Source: an uncultured Geobacteraceae bacterium (GTDB taxonomy: Bacteria > Desulfobacterota > Desulfuromonadia > Geobacterales > Pseudopelobacteraceae). Taken from it: a stretch of DNA of 43,647 nucleotides. Below are positions 9,423 to 16,963 of this stretch, piece after piece. A program made the translations under genes and the position numbers. The stretch is taken from positions 1 through 43,647 of the forward strand of contig CAIOXL010000057.1 in assembly GCA_903862245.1 (NCBI GenBank), read 5' to 3'. Numbering within the stretch: the first letter of the stretch is position 1; the number at the start of each line of letters is the position of its first letter. Under the pieces are notes generated by a model. It was not told the DNA's origin. It saw nothing but the letters and a program-made list of their open reading frames with translations, and searched no databases.

Positions 9423-11137
9423 TCCTCCCCGTTTTCCAAAGAGCGGGTAATCTGCTGTCTGCGGCATATTTCCGCATATAGAGTTCCCCGGTGAAACAGT
9501 TCAGCAGCACTCCCCTGCTCGGCAATCTGCCCCGACTTGAGAACAATGATCCGGTCGCAGTCGCGGAACGCTGATACCCTCTGTGAGACAATCAGTACCG
9601 TCCGCCCTGAATAGAACTTTCCGAGTTCGTTGAGGATCTCCTCCTCCCGTCCGGCATCTACCGCTGACAGCGGATCGTCAAACAGCAGGAGCGGCGGATT
9701 GCCGGCAACGGCACGGGCGATGGCGAGCCGCTGTTTCTGGCCGCCGGAAAGAGTAATCCCCTTTTCACCCACCCGGGTTTCGAACTTCTCCGGGAATGCT
9801 GCCACATCCTCAAGGAAGCCAGCCTGAGCGGCCGCTCTCTCCATCACATCCTTCGGCTGATCCTCCGCTACGCCGTAGCAGATGTTGTCGCCGACGGAGC
9901 GCGAAAAAAGGAATGTTTCCTGGGGCACATAACCGATCAGCCCCCTCAGGCTCGCCGTTGTCACCGTATTGATATCCCGGCCGTCCACAAAGAGCATCCC
10001 CGCCGATACCGGCAGCAGCCGGGCAATGAGGCGGAGAATGGTTGTTTTGCCGCTGCCGACCTCTCCGGTGATCCCCACGGTTTCCCCCGCCTTGATAGTG
10101 AAAGAGATCCCTCCAAGAATGTCCGTATCGCCGTACCTGAAGCGGAGGTTGCGCGCTTCGATACCCTGCAGGATGGCTGTAACCGGTTCTGCTTCGGGGT
10201 GGTCGGTTACCGCCGGTTCGGCCCCCAGTATTTCGCCCAGACGGGACATGGAGGCGGCTCCCCGCTGAGCCAGGGTCAGGATCCACCCCAGCACCGCAGT
10301 CGGCCAGACCAGCATTGCCAGATAGCCGCTGAAGGCGACAAAATCCCCCAGGGTGATGGTGCCGGCGATGACCAGCCGCCCCCCCATGAACAGCACTATA
10401 AGGGTCCCCGCTCCGGTGGCGGCGGCCATGACCGGGATGATGAGGCCGCGCAGCCGGGCCAGCCGCAGGTTGTGTTTGAGATAGCGCTCGGCGGTTTTGC
10501 CGAACTCCGCCTGAAAATGCTCTTCTCGGCAGTAGGACTTGATCAGGCGCACGGCAGATACCGTCTCCTCCGCCTGGCTGGACAGGTGCGCCAGCTCCTC
10601 CTGGGCCTGCAGGGAACGGTGAAAGAGGCGGTGACTGATTTTTTTTACGGTCAGCACCATCAACGGAAAAGGAACGATTGCCCAGAAGGTGAGCCAGGGG
10701 TGAATGCGAAGCATCATGGTCACGGTTGAACAGTAAACGATCACCGTGTTTATGGCGCTCATGGTGCCGAAACCGGTTAACATCCTGACGTTGGTCAGGT
10801 CGTTGGAGAAGCGGGACAGAATGTCTCCGCTGCGGCTGCTGGAAAAATAGCTGAGATCCAGCCGGGTCAGGCGCTGGAACAGGTCGTTGCGGATACGGAA
10901 TTCGATGATGCGGGCGGCATTGAGGCTCAGGGTCCGGGAGAAAATGCGGGTCACACAGTGCAGGGCGGCCAGAACTACGATGATCAGGGCACAGGCGGCC
11001 GGAGACAGGCGCCCGTTCAGCGGCTGCTGCAGAGTCTCGATCGCCAGCTTCATGAACCAGGGGATCAGCAGCGCAAAGCCGTTGGTAAGAAGAAGAAACA
11101 GCGCTCCGCCGGCGTAACGCCAGCGGAGCGCTCTCAA
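9398..11137 (-). CDS. ABC exporter half-transporter (MdlA/TM287-like) with degenerate ATP site
   Basis: Fusion of a six-helix ABC exporter membrane domain (about residues 1-310) with an ATPase domain. Walker A GEVGSGKT and signature LSGGQ are intact. The Walker B motif is LLLFDDP, with D488 in place of the catalytic glutamate, and the switch histidine is replaced by Q519 (IVSQRVSA). Both changes are known from the degenerate half of heterodimeric exporters such as TM287/288, so a partner half-transporter is expected, but none is in this window. The start is doubtful: the only standard in-frame start is TTG at 11137 with no ribosome site, while plausible N-terminal residues (ELARLIPYL) continue upstream to an in-frame TGA at 11189-11191. 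Confidence 0.88.
   Translation of the reverse strand: MRALRWRYAGGALFLLLTNGFALLIPWFMKLAIETLQQPLNGRLSPAACALIIVVLAALHCVTRIFSRTLSLNAARIIEFRIRNDLFQRLTRLDLSYFSSSRSGDILSRFSNDLTNVRMLTGFGTMSAINTVIVYCSTVTMMLRIHPWLTFWAIVPFPLMVLTVKKISHRLFHRSLQAQEELAHLSSQAEETVSAVRLIKSYCREEHFQAEFGKTAERYLKHNLRLARLRGLIIPVMAAATGAGTLIVLFMGGRLVIAGTITLGDFVAFSGYLAMLVWPTAVLGWILTLAQRGAASMSRLGEILGAEPAVTDHPEAEPVTAILQGIEARNLRFRYGDTDILGGISFTIKAGETVGITGEVGSGKTTILRLIARLLPVSAGMLFVDGRDINTVTTASLRGLIGYVPQETFLFSRSVGDNICYGVAEDQPKDVMERAAAQAGFLEDVAAFPEKFETRVGEKGITLSGGQKQRLAIARAVAGNPPLLLFDDPLSAVDAGREEEILNELGKFYSGRTVLIVSQRVSAFRDCDRIIVLKSGQIAEQGSAAELFHRGTLYAEICRRQQITRSLENGEDYSQRSEP
11100..11132. other. Perfect 10-bp hairpin in the first codons of the ABC exporter
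   Basis: AGCGCTCCGC at 11100-11109 and GCGGAGCGCT at 11123-11132 are exact inverted repeats with a 13-nt loop. They lie immediately downstream of the presumed TTG start on the minus strand. The G+C-rich stem could restrain initiation. It could also be chance in Arg/Ala-rich coding sequence. Confidence 0.5.
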
Positions 11138-11348
11138 ATACGGAATGAGTCGGGCAAGTTCTTTGATAACGGTATCCTGGTTGAGTGTTCAGTCTGCTGC
11201 CCGGGAGGGTCTCATGTCAGCAGACAGTGATGGCGTCATCATACCAGTAATCGTAAAATTCCGCCACGCTGAATCAGCGGAATGCGGTTAGGATTGCTCC
11301 CGACCGGCTCACTTGCCTGCCTTCAGTACGGCTTTTATTGGGCGGATG

Positions 11349-12599
11349 TCACGGGAAATCAACCACCACAATTTCCATCCGGTTGGATTCCTGTGCAGCC
11401 AGCAGGGTGGCCCGAAGATCCGTACGATTACTGATATTCACACGGCGCATGAAGTCGGGGTAGGACTTCAGCAGTCGTTCAAAAAGCTCCTCATCCATAG
11501 CCTGTCCCCCGGTAGCCACGGCAACGCGGTTATGCAGAATAAGTATCTTTACGGGAACCCCCGAATGGAAAGCTTCATGCAGACCCAGATGCCCTGCGGC
11601 GGTGAAAGACCAGTCACCGGTTACGGCCCATGCTTTACGGGCACCTCCCTGAATAGCTCCGGCAGCCAAAGGGATGCTCCCGCCGTAATAGGTTGCTGCA
11701 TCAATAATGCTATAGGGAGGAAACGCAAATAATGTGCTGGTGCCGGTGTCACCCATGATGAAATCAATCTTGCCGCGCATCTCCTTGAAGATATCAAAGA
11801 CCGGCATATATGAACGGATAGTCGCCTGGAACTTGGGGGGGACACCTTCGGGGATTACAGGAAGAATAGGCCGGGCTATCCCCTTCCAGTCCCGGCCGGC
11901 CAGTTTCGCCTGGGCCACCTGATACGGATATTTCGTATTCATGGGAGCCAGGACGTGACGAAGAGGATCTCTTTGAGGAATGCCCCAGGGACGGGTGCTG
12001 ACTGCTGCCCGGGGCGGCATGGTTACACTAATGGCAAGATCATCATCCTCCAGCAGCAATACCACGGGAAGCCCGATAGTTTCGGAACGGTCAAAGGCGG
12101 CAACAATCCCGTTGTACACATCTCCAGGTCCCAGACGCTGAAAGGGTACCCTCGTGCCGCTCACAAAGAGATCGACATCAAAGATGGAGTCGGAAGATTT
12201 CCCCTCTTTATCCGCAGCCACCAGTATGACCAACCCACCTTCGGTGCCCAGAGTCCACGCATCAATGAGGGCGTTTCCGGCCTTGGCCAGCCCGTGTGAT
12301 TTCACTATTACCGCACTGCGTCGGCCTGCGAGAGACGCCCCCATGGCCATCCCCAGAGCCACTTCTTCGTGATAGTGATACGGGCGTTCATTTTTAGCAG
12401 CCGCCATCCATGCTTCATACAAAGCCACAGCACCGGTGGCAGGTACGCAGTTGACAACAGCGGCCCCGGCATCAACCAGTGCCTGTCCTGCCGCTTCGGC
12501 CATGGTCACTTGCGGCCTGGCTGTCTGCGCCGTAGCTGCTGACGGGATGAAAAAAAGAAGTATCAGTGCAAGGAAAATTCTGCTGCCACGGAAGTGCAT
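11349..12599 (-). CDS. Exported thiamine-diphosphate-binding protein related to indolepyruvate:ferredoxin oxidoreductase alpha subunit
   Basis: The 416-residue protein starts with a clear Sec signal (MHFRGSRIFLALILLFFIP, cleavage after ATA at about residue 24). Residues 28-195 resemble the POR/IorA pyrimidine-binding domain, including HEEVALGMAMGASLAGRRS (a candidate catalytic E78/E79) followed by VKSHGLAKAG. Residues 280-416 resemble the TPP-binding C domain: MGDTGTS, then GDWSF at 328-332 and HN at 356-357, close to the GDG-(x)n-N cofactor motif, ending ATGGQ. IorA proteins are normally cytoplasmic and carry a C-terminal ferredoxin domain; this one has neither cysteine clusters nor an IorB neighbour. 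A good ribosome site (AAGGAGTAACTC) supports the start. The reaction is unknown and could be sulfopyruvate- or indolepyruvate-decarboxylase-like; TPP binding outside the cytoplasm would be unusual. Confidence 0.82.
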   Translation of the reverse strand: MHFRGSRIFLALILLFFIPSAATAQTARPQVTMAEAAGQALVDAGAAVVNCVPATGAVALYEAWMAAAKNERPYHYHEEVALGMAMGASLAGRRSAVIVKSHGLAKAGNALIDAWTLGTEGGLVILVAADKEGKSSDSIFDVDLFVSGTRVPFQRLGPGDVYNGIVAAFDRSETIGLPVVLLLEDDDLAISVTMPPRAAVSTRPWGIPQRDPLRHVLAPMNTKYPYQVAQAKLAGRDWKGIARPILPVIPEGVPPKFQATIRSYMPVFDIFKEMRGKIDFIMGDTGTSTLFAFPPYSIIDAATYYGGSIPLAAGAIQGGARKAWAVTGDWSFTAAGHLGLHEAFHSGVPVKILILHNRVAVATGGQAMDEELFERLLKSYPDFMRRVNISNRTDLRATLLAAQESNRMEIVVVDFP

Positions 12600-12753
12600 G
12601 AGTTACTCCTTCTAGTTAAGGGTGTGTTTCAGTTCGGGTGGTTGCCATCATACCCGTTGTGCGCGGAGTTGACTGCCTCAAAGGTGGCAACATTCTCACT
12701 GTAGGGAATCAGGATTCACCATTAATCTCCCCGTATAGAAATGTAACTATTCC

Positions 12754-12990
12754 TTATTCTGCACGTCGTACAAGTTCCTGTTCAGTCAGCAGGTTATGCC
12801 GGTTCTCCAGACGGTCGATAAACAGAAGGTCCTGCAGGTGGTCAAATTTGTGCTAGGAAACGCGCGCCGGAAAGCCGGAAAACTCAACCTCCCGTTTTTC
12901 GCCATCCAGCGTCTGAAAACAGACACCGCCAGAAAGATGGCGTGGCACCAGGCCGCGCATGCCGGGGATGCTCCAGCATCCTTCCCATCG
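12754..12990 (-). pseudogene. def: Peptide deformylase pseudogene (C-terminal half, broken)
   Basis: One minus-strand frame from 12990 to the stop at 12754-12756 reads as the C-terminal half of peptide deformylase: EGCWSIPGMRGLVPRHLSG, then FQTLDGEKREVEFSGFPARV, then *HKFDHLQDLLFIDRLENR. The EGC(L/W)S metal motif is present at 12976-12984. The codon before the metal-binding HExxH is an amber stop (TAG, 12853-12855) and the catalytic glutamate has become lysine (HKFDH). Upstream of 12990 the frame meets a TGA and no N-terminal half can be recognised. This is a decayed gene copy; a functional def must lie elsewhere. Confidence 0.88.
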
Positions 12991-13023
12991 AAAAAATCAA
13001 TATTTATGGAACGGTCAGCAGTA

Positions 13024-13061
13024 ACAAAAAGTCCCACCAGAACCGTGTCTGATGGGACTTT
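13024..13061 (-). terminator. Rho-independent terminator of ssb
   Basis: On the minus strand, AAAGTCCCATC and GATGGGACTTT-like arms (10 of 11 pairs) flank a short loop, followed by a T-run (GGGACTTTTTGTT). It lies about 20 bp after the ssb stop. Confidence 0.88.
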
Positions 13062-13081
13062 ACTGTCATAAAAATGCCGGC

Positions 13082-13507
13082 CTAAAAGGGGATGTCATCA
13101 TCCTGGAACGGTGGTTCTTCATAGCTGCTGCCGCCGGTTTTGGGGGCCGAGGGGGTGTCACCGCTGCTCCGCTCTCCCTTGGCGGAAAGCATCTGCATCT
13201 TGTCTCCGACAATTTCCGTTGTGTAGCGGTCGTTGCCGCTTTTATCCTGCCACTTGCGCGTTTGCAGCCGTCCTTCAATATAGACGGTCTTCCCCTTGGC
13301 AAGGTATTCTCCGGCGATTTCGGCCAGTTTGCCCCACAGGGTTATGGTGTGCCACTCGGTGCGCTCCTCCCATTCGCTGGTCTTGCCTTTGAACTTTTCG
13401 CTGGTGGCAAGGGAAAAACTTGCTACCGCCTGCCCGGATGCGGTGAAGCGAACTTCAGGGTCTTTACCCAGGTTTCCTATCAGCATTACCTTGTTGAGAC
13501 TGGCCAT
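13082..13507 (-). CDS. ssb: Single-stranded DNA-binding protein
   Basis: Binds single-stranded DNA during replication and repair. The OB-fold begins [20 protein letters not shown] and continues through [28 protein letters not shown] and [21 protein letters not shown]. The acidic tip FQDDDIPF is the classical SSB C-terminal peptide that recruits partner proteins. The linker is short, giving 141 residues, below the roughly 150-180 usual in proteobacteria. The frame extends upstream to 13561, but the ATG at 13507 has an AAGGAG ribosome site and is the family start. Confidence 0.96.
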   Translation of the reverse strand: MASLNKVMLIGNLGKDPEVRFTASGQAVASFSLATSEKFKGKTSEWEERTEWHTITLWGKLAEIAGEYLAKGKTVYIEGRLQTRKWQDKSGNDRYTTEIVGDKMQMLSAKGERSSGDTPSAPKTGGSSYEEPPFQDDDIPF

Positions 13508-13716
13508 GATGTAACTCCTTGGTGTGTAAGGATAATAGAGGTGTGCCACGCGACGGGTCACACCCTCTTTGTGTGCCGGCGCAGAATACCTCAGAAGGTG
13601 CGCTTTCTCAACCTGAAAATCGTGCCGGATTATTTCTGCCCACCATACCGGCTCAAGTGGTATAATTCAGTCAGTGGTTCAACAATGTCAGCACCCTGTG
13701 CGGAGGGGAATTCCAG

Positions 13717-14271
13717 GTGAAACGAAACGGTTTGAAAGCGGTTATGATCACTGTGGTCCTGTTCCTGCTCTGTACCATCCCGGGGTGTACCGGGGGGCGT
13801 GAAGCGCCGGGCGGTGCGGAAAAGGGGGGACCGCTCAAAATATATTCTTATCAGAAAAGGAATTTTGCCATGAGTGAAAAAATAGTTAAAACCGAGGCGG
13901 AATGGAAAAAGGAGCTGACCCCGCAACAGTTTCAGATCCTGCGGAAAAAAGGAACCGAACAGGCCGGGACCGGAAAATATGCTTACAGTCATGATCAGGG
14001 GGTCTACCGCTGTGCAGGGTGCGGTCTCGATCTGTTCCGCTCGGCGGAAAAATTTGAATCCGGTACCGGATGGCCGAGTTTTTTCGCGCCGATCGCCCCT
14101 GAAAACATAACGACCACTGCTGATGACAGCCTGTTTTCCCGTCGGACCGAGGTTCTGTGCCGTCGCTGCAGCGGCCACCTCGGCCATGTTTTTGATGACG
14201 GCCCCAAGCCGACCGGGCTGCGCTACTGCCTGAACTCGGCAGCTCTGGAGTTTGTTGCCGGGGGGGAATAG
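13717..14271 (+). CDS. msrB: Peptide methionine-R-sulfoxide reductase MsrB, with lipoprotein-type leader
   Basis: Reduces methionine-R-sulfoxide in proteins. The catalytic cysteine is C171 in RYCLNSAAL, and the zinc CxxC pairs are CAGC and CRRC. Family motifs GTGWPSFFAPI and SGHLGHVFDDGPKPTG are intact. The GTG start at 13717 has a GGAGGGG ribosome site and yields a hydrophobic leader ending in IPGC (C24), suggesting a lipoprotein on the envelope. An internal ATG at 13870 (M52, MSEKIVKTE) has its own AAGGAA site and would produce a normal cytoplasmic MsrB. Both starts may be used. No msrA is adjacent. Confidence 0.93.
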   Translation: MKRNGLKAVMITVVLFLLCTIPGCTGGREAPGGAEKGGPLKIYSYQKRNFAMSEKIVKTEAEWKKELTPQQFQILRKKGTEQAGTGKYAYSHDQGVYRCAGCGLDLFRSAEKFESGTGWPSFFAPIAPENITTTADDSLFSRRTEVLCRRCSGHLGHVFDDGPKPTGLRYCLNSAALEFVAGGE

Positions 14272-14282
14272 CTGGCCGGAGG

Positions 14283-14561
14283 TCAGGCGTTGTTGACGGC
14301 GGCTTTCAGCAGCTGGCTCGGTTTGAAGCTGAGGATTGTGCGCGCCGATATTTCCAGTGTTTCTCCGGTCTGGGGATTCCTGCCGCGTCTGGTTTTTTTC
14401 TGCCGGACCTCAAATTTGCCGAAACCGGAAATTTTGAGGTCGTCGCCTGAAGCAAGACAGTCCTTGATCAGGGAGAGGACAGACTCCACAAGTTCGGATG
14501 ACTCTTTTTTGGAAAAGCCGCATCTGCCTGAAACCGTTTCAATAATGTCTGCTTTCGTCAT
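14283..14561 (-). CDS. ihfA: Integration host factor subunit alpha / HU-family DNA-bending protein
   Basis: Small basic DNA-bending protein of 92 residues. It begins MTKADIIETVSGRCGFSKKES and contains the DNA-contact arm GFGKFEVRQKKTRRGRNPQTG, with the conserved RNPQTG proline that intercalates into DNA, then a typical C-terminal FKPSQLLKAAVN. The pattern matches IHF-alpha more than HU, though the assignment to IHF-alpha rather than another HU-family paralogue is moderate. The start ATG at 14561 has a GGAGG site at 6 nt spacing; open frame upstream to 14651 is not used. It converges with msrB, 11 bp between the stops. Confidence 0.92.
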   Translation of the reverse strand: MTKADIIETVSGRCGFSKKESSELVESVLSLIKDCLASGDDLKISGFGKFEVRQKKTRRGRNPQTGETLEISARTILSFKPSQLLKAAVNNA

Positions 14562-14714
14562 GCGTCGCCTCCGTGGGATTTCCGGAAACAATACACAATC
14601 AGCCCCGGGTATGCAAGCCGCCTGATGTAACAGAGGTATGCGGTCCCGCACAAACCGGGTCAGGTCCTGCCTGAAATCATTGACCTTCCACTCTGCGGGA
14701 TTTATAACAAACCG

Positions 14715-16061
14715 ATGCGTCTTCCTTTTACCACTCCACCATTACATAAACCGGTCTCGATCCGGCGGGATGTTTTCCGCCTCTCCATGCCGGTTCTGCT
14801 CTCATCCCTTTTCCAGCGGCTGGTGTCCATCGTTGACGTTTTCCTGACCGGCGGTCTGGGTGCCTCCGCCATCGCTGCCACCGGTCTGGGACAACTGCTG
14901 ATGGTGACGACCATGACGGTGTTCTGGGGGCTCTCCACCGGGACAACGGTGGTGATTTCGCACCTGTGGGGCGCCGGACGGCGTGAAGATGCCGGGCGTG
15001 CGGCGTATGTGGCCTGTCTGGCCGGTCTGGTTATGACGGCGCTCTGTTCCCTGGCCGGTTCCTGCTGGGGGGGAGACATTGCCCGGCTGATGGGGGCGGC
15101 TCCCGATGTTCAGGCGCTGGCCGCCGAATATATCCGGCTGGTGTTCCTCTGGATGGTCTGGACCACCGGGCTGAATCTCCTCTCGGCCATCATGCATGGC
15201 GCCGGCAACACCCGCACCCCCATGGAAGCCATCATTCTGGTCAATATCCTCCATGTGCTGCTCGCCTGGCCGCTTATCTACGGCAGATTCGGGATACCGG
15301 CTCTCGGGGTCAAGGGGGCTGCCATCGCCATCAACAGCTCCGAATTCATCGGCTTTGCCTATCTGCTGATTCAGGCGCTGCGTAAACGGTACATCACGTT
15401 CAGCTCCCCGGACGTGCCGCTCTTCGGGAGAATCTGGAGAATCGGCTGGCCGGTGGCGCTGGAGCGTGTCGCCCAGCAGAGCGGCCAGCTGTTCTACTCC
15501 AGTTTCATCATCGCCTACGGCACGACCGCCTACGCCGCCCACCAGATCGGCCTTTCCATAGAGTCGCTCTCCTTCATGCCGGGGGCCGGCATGGGCATTG
15601 CCGCCGCGACACTGATGGGGCAATCGCTGGGTGCCGGCAAAATCCGCCGCGCCCGGATCAGCCACAACGAAGCGCTGCGACTGGCGGTGGGCGTCATGAC
15701 AGTCATGGCGCTCATATTCTTTTTTGCTCCGCACCTGCTGATCGGCCTCTTCAGCAGCGACCCGGATGTGATCGAAAAAGGGAGCATGTTTCTCCGTCTG
15801 GTCGCTTTTGCCCAGGTGCCGCTGGCGATTTCATTCGTATATGCCGGCAGCCTGCGGGGTACCGGAGACACCTTTTATGTGTTTATCGTCACACTGGTTG
15901 CCATGTGGGGGATCAGGGTTGCGCTATCGTGGGTGGCGGCGAGCTGGCTGCATCTCTCCCTCTACGCCGTATGGGGGGTGTTTCTGATTGACTGGTATTT
16001 TCGGGGGGCGGCATTCGCCTGGCGTTATCACCGGCGGGATCTGCACGGGGTGGTGTTGTGA
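14715..16061 (+). CDS. MATE-family multidrug/metabolite efflux transporter
   Basis: Integral membrane antiporter of 448 residues with about 12 hydrophobic segments arranged in two related halves, as in NorM/DinF-type MatE proteins. Typical stretches are FRLSMPVLLSSLFQRLVSIV at the first helix, GLSTGTTVVISHLWGAGRRE and its second-half counterpart GAGMGIAAATLMGQSLGAGK. The transported compound and the coupling ion (Na+ or H+) cannot be read from sequence. The ATG at 14715 lacks a clear ribosome site. It stands alone, with a family A repeat element directly after its stop. Confidence 0.93.
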   Translation: MRLPFTTPPLHKPVSIRRDVFRLSMPVLLSSLFQRLVSIVDVFLTGGLGASAIAATGLGQLLMVTTMTVFWGLSTGTTVVISHLWGAGRREDAGRAAYVACLAGLVMTALCSLAGSCWGGDIARLMGAAPDVQALAAEYIRLVFLWMVWTTGLNLLSAIMHGAGNTRTPMEAIILVNILHVLLAWPLIYGRFGIPALGVKGAAIAINSSEFIGFAYLLIQALRKRYITFSSPDVPLFGRIWRIGWPVALERVAQQSGQLFYSSFIIAYGTTAYAAHQIGLSIESLSFMPGAGMGIAAATLMGQSLGAGKIRRARISHNEALRLAVGVMTVMALIFFFAPHLLIGLFSSDPDVIEKGSMFLRLVAFAQVPLAISFVYAGSLRGTGDTFYVFIVTLVAMWGIRVALSWVAASWLHLSLYAVWGVFLIDWYFRGAAFAWRYHRRDLHGVVL

Positions 16062-16072
16062 GAGTCTGAATA

Positions 16073-16212
16073 TTAAACACAGAGGCACAGAGACACTGAG
16101 AAATCTTTAAAATTAAAAATAAAAAAGCCTTACACCATAAGAGTAGGCTTTCCTGCCGGGTTTTTATTCCAGTTGGTTACTTTGTTTAGATTTTCTCTGT
16201 GTCTCCGTGTTG
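16073..16212. repeat. Intergenic inverted-repeat element, family A, copy 2
   Basis: The left arm at 16073-16104 (AAACACAGAGGCACAGAGAC and on) pairs with the right arm at 16190-16212 (ATTTTCTCTGTGTCTCCGTG and on). The spacer contains GCCTTACACCATA, which appears as its reverse complement in the copy at 331-468. The copy therefore lies in the opposite sense. It separates the converging MATE and AlkD-like genes and may act as a bidirectional terminator. Confidence 0.8.
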
Positions 16213-16228
16213 AACCGGTTTTCAGATT

Positions 16229-16960
16229 TCAACCCTCCCGGAAACCCCTCAGATACTGCTGCCGCAGCTCCGGGGTGAATTTCTCTATGGCATAGCGCAG
16301 CATGGTGCGGGGCATGATCCGGCACTGCTCCTTCAGGAATTCCTCCGCCACCGCCTGATCACGTTTACCCACTTCGCGCAGCATCCAGCCGACCGCCTTG
16401 TGCATCAGATCCTCCCGATCCCCCAGCAGCAGTCGGGCAAGGGCAAGGGTGTCGTCAAAGCGGCCCCGCCGGATGAAATAAAAGGTGGCCAGTATGGCGA
16501 TGCGGCGCTCCCAGAGGCTCTCTGAACGGGCCAGCCGATAGAGCGGTTCACTGCTCCTCCCCTCCAGAAAGGCACCCACGATATGCGGTGCCGAGATATC
16601 CACCAGGTCCCAGTTGTTGATCCACTCAGTATGATCCAGATACAGACGATACACCCGCTCCCGCGTGGCTTCATCACCGGTTTCAAAGGAGCGCACCAGT
16701 GCCAGCAGGGCAAAGAGCCGCTCTTCGTGAACGGGCGATCTGAGCAGCGGCATCACATCGTCGGCGGTTAACCCCCTGTACTCCCTGAGCAACCGCCGTG
16801 TATTCGGGACGCGTACCCCGATGAAGATGTCCCCGTGTCCGTACTGGCCGGGGGCGGTTTTGAAGAAACGCTGCAGAAAAAGAGCATCCTCGGGGCTGCC
16901 GAGTTCCTTAAGGCGAGTTTTGATTTCGGAAATGTGCACGCATTTTTCTCCCGGGGTCAT
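16229..16960 (-). CDS. DNA alkylation repair protein (AlkD-like HEAT-repeat glycosylase)
   Basis: Member of the DNA_alkylation family of HEAT-like repeat glycosylases that remove N3/N7-alkylated purines. Hallmarks: FFKTAPGQYGHGDIFIGVRV near the N-terminus, the WINNWDLVDISAPHIVG motif containing the catalytic-type aspartate, and HKAVGWMLREVGKRD with RTMLRYAIEKF near the end. The 243-residue length is typical. The ATG at 16960 lies 3 bp after the uvrD stop, so the two are likely co-transcribed DNA repair genes. A GTG at 16939 has a better ribosome site (GGGAGAAA) and could be the true start, shortening the protein by 7 residues. Confidence 0.9.
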   Translation of the reverse strand: MTPGEKCVHISEIKTRLKELGSPEDALFLQRFFKTAPGQYGHGDIFIGVRVPNTRRLLREYRGLTADDVMPLLRSPVHEERLFALLALVRSFETGDEATRERVYRLYLDHTEWINNWDLVDISAPHIVGAFLEGRSSEPLYRLARSESLWERRIAILATFYFIRRGRFDDTLALARLLLGDREDLMHKAVGWMLREVGKRDQAVAEEFLKEQCRIMPRTMLRYAIEKFTPELRQQYLRGFREG

Positions 16961-16963
16961 CGT

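Noticed and set aside
12796-13071. A 91-codon + strand frame in the gap between the TPP protein and ssb genes
   Set aside because: The same DNA reads on the minus strand as a peptide deformylase remnant and the ssb terminator, so the + frame is a shadow.
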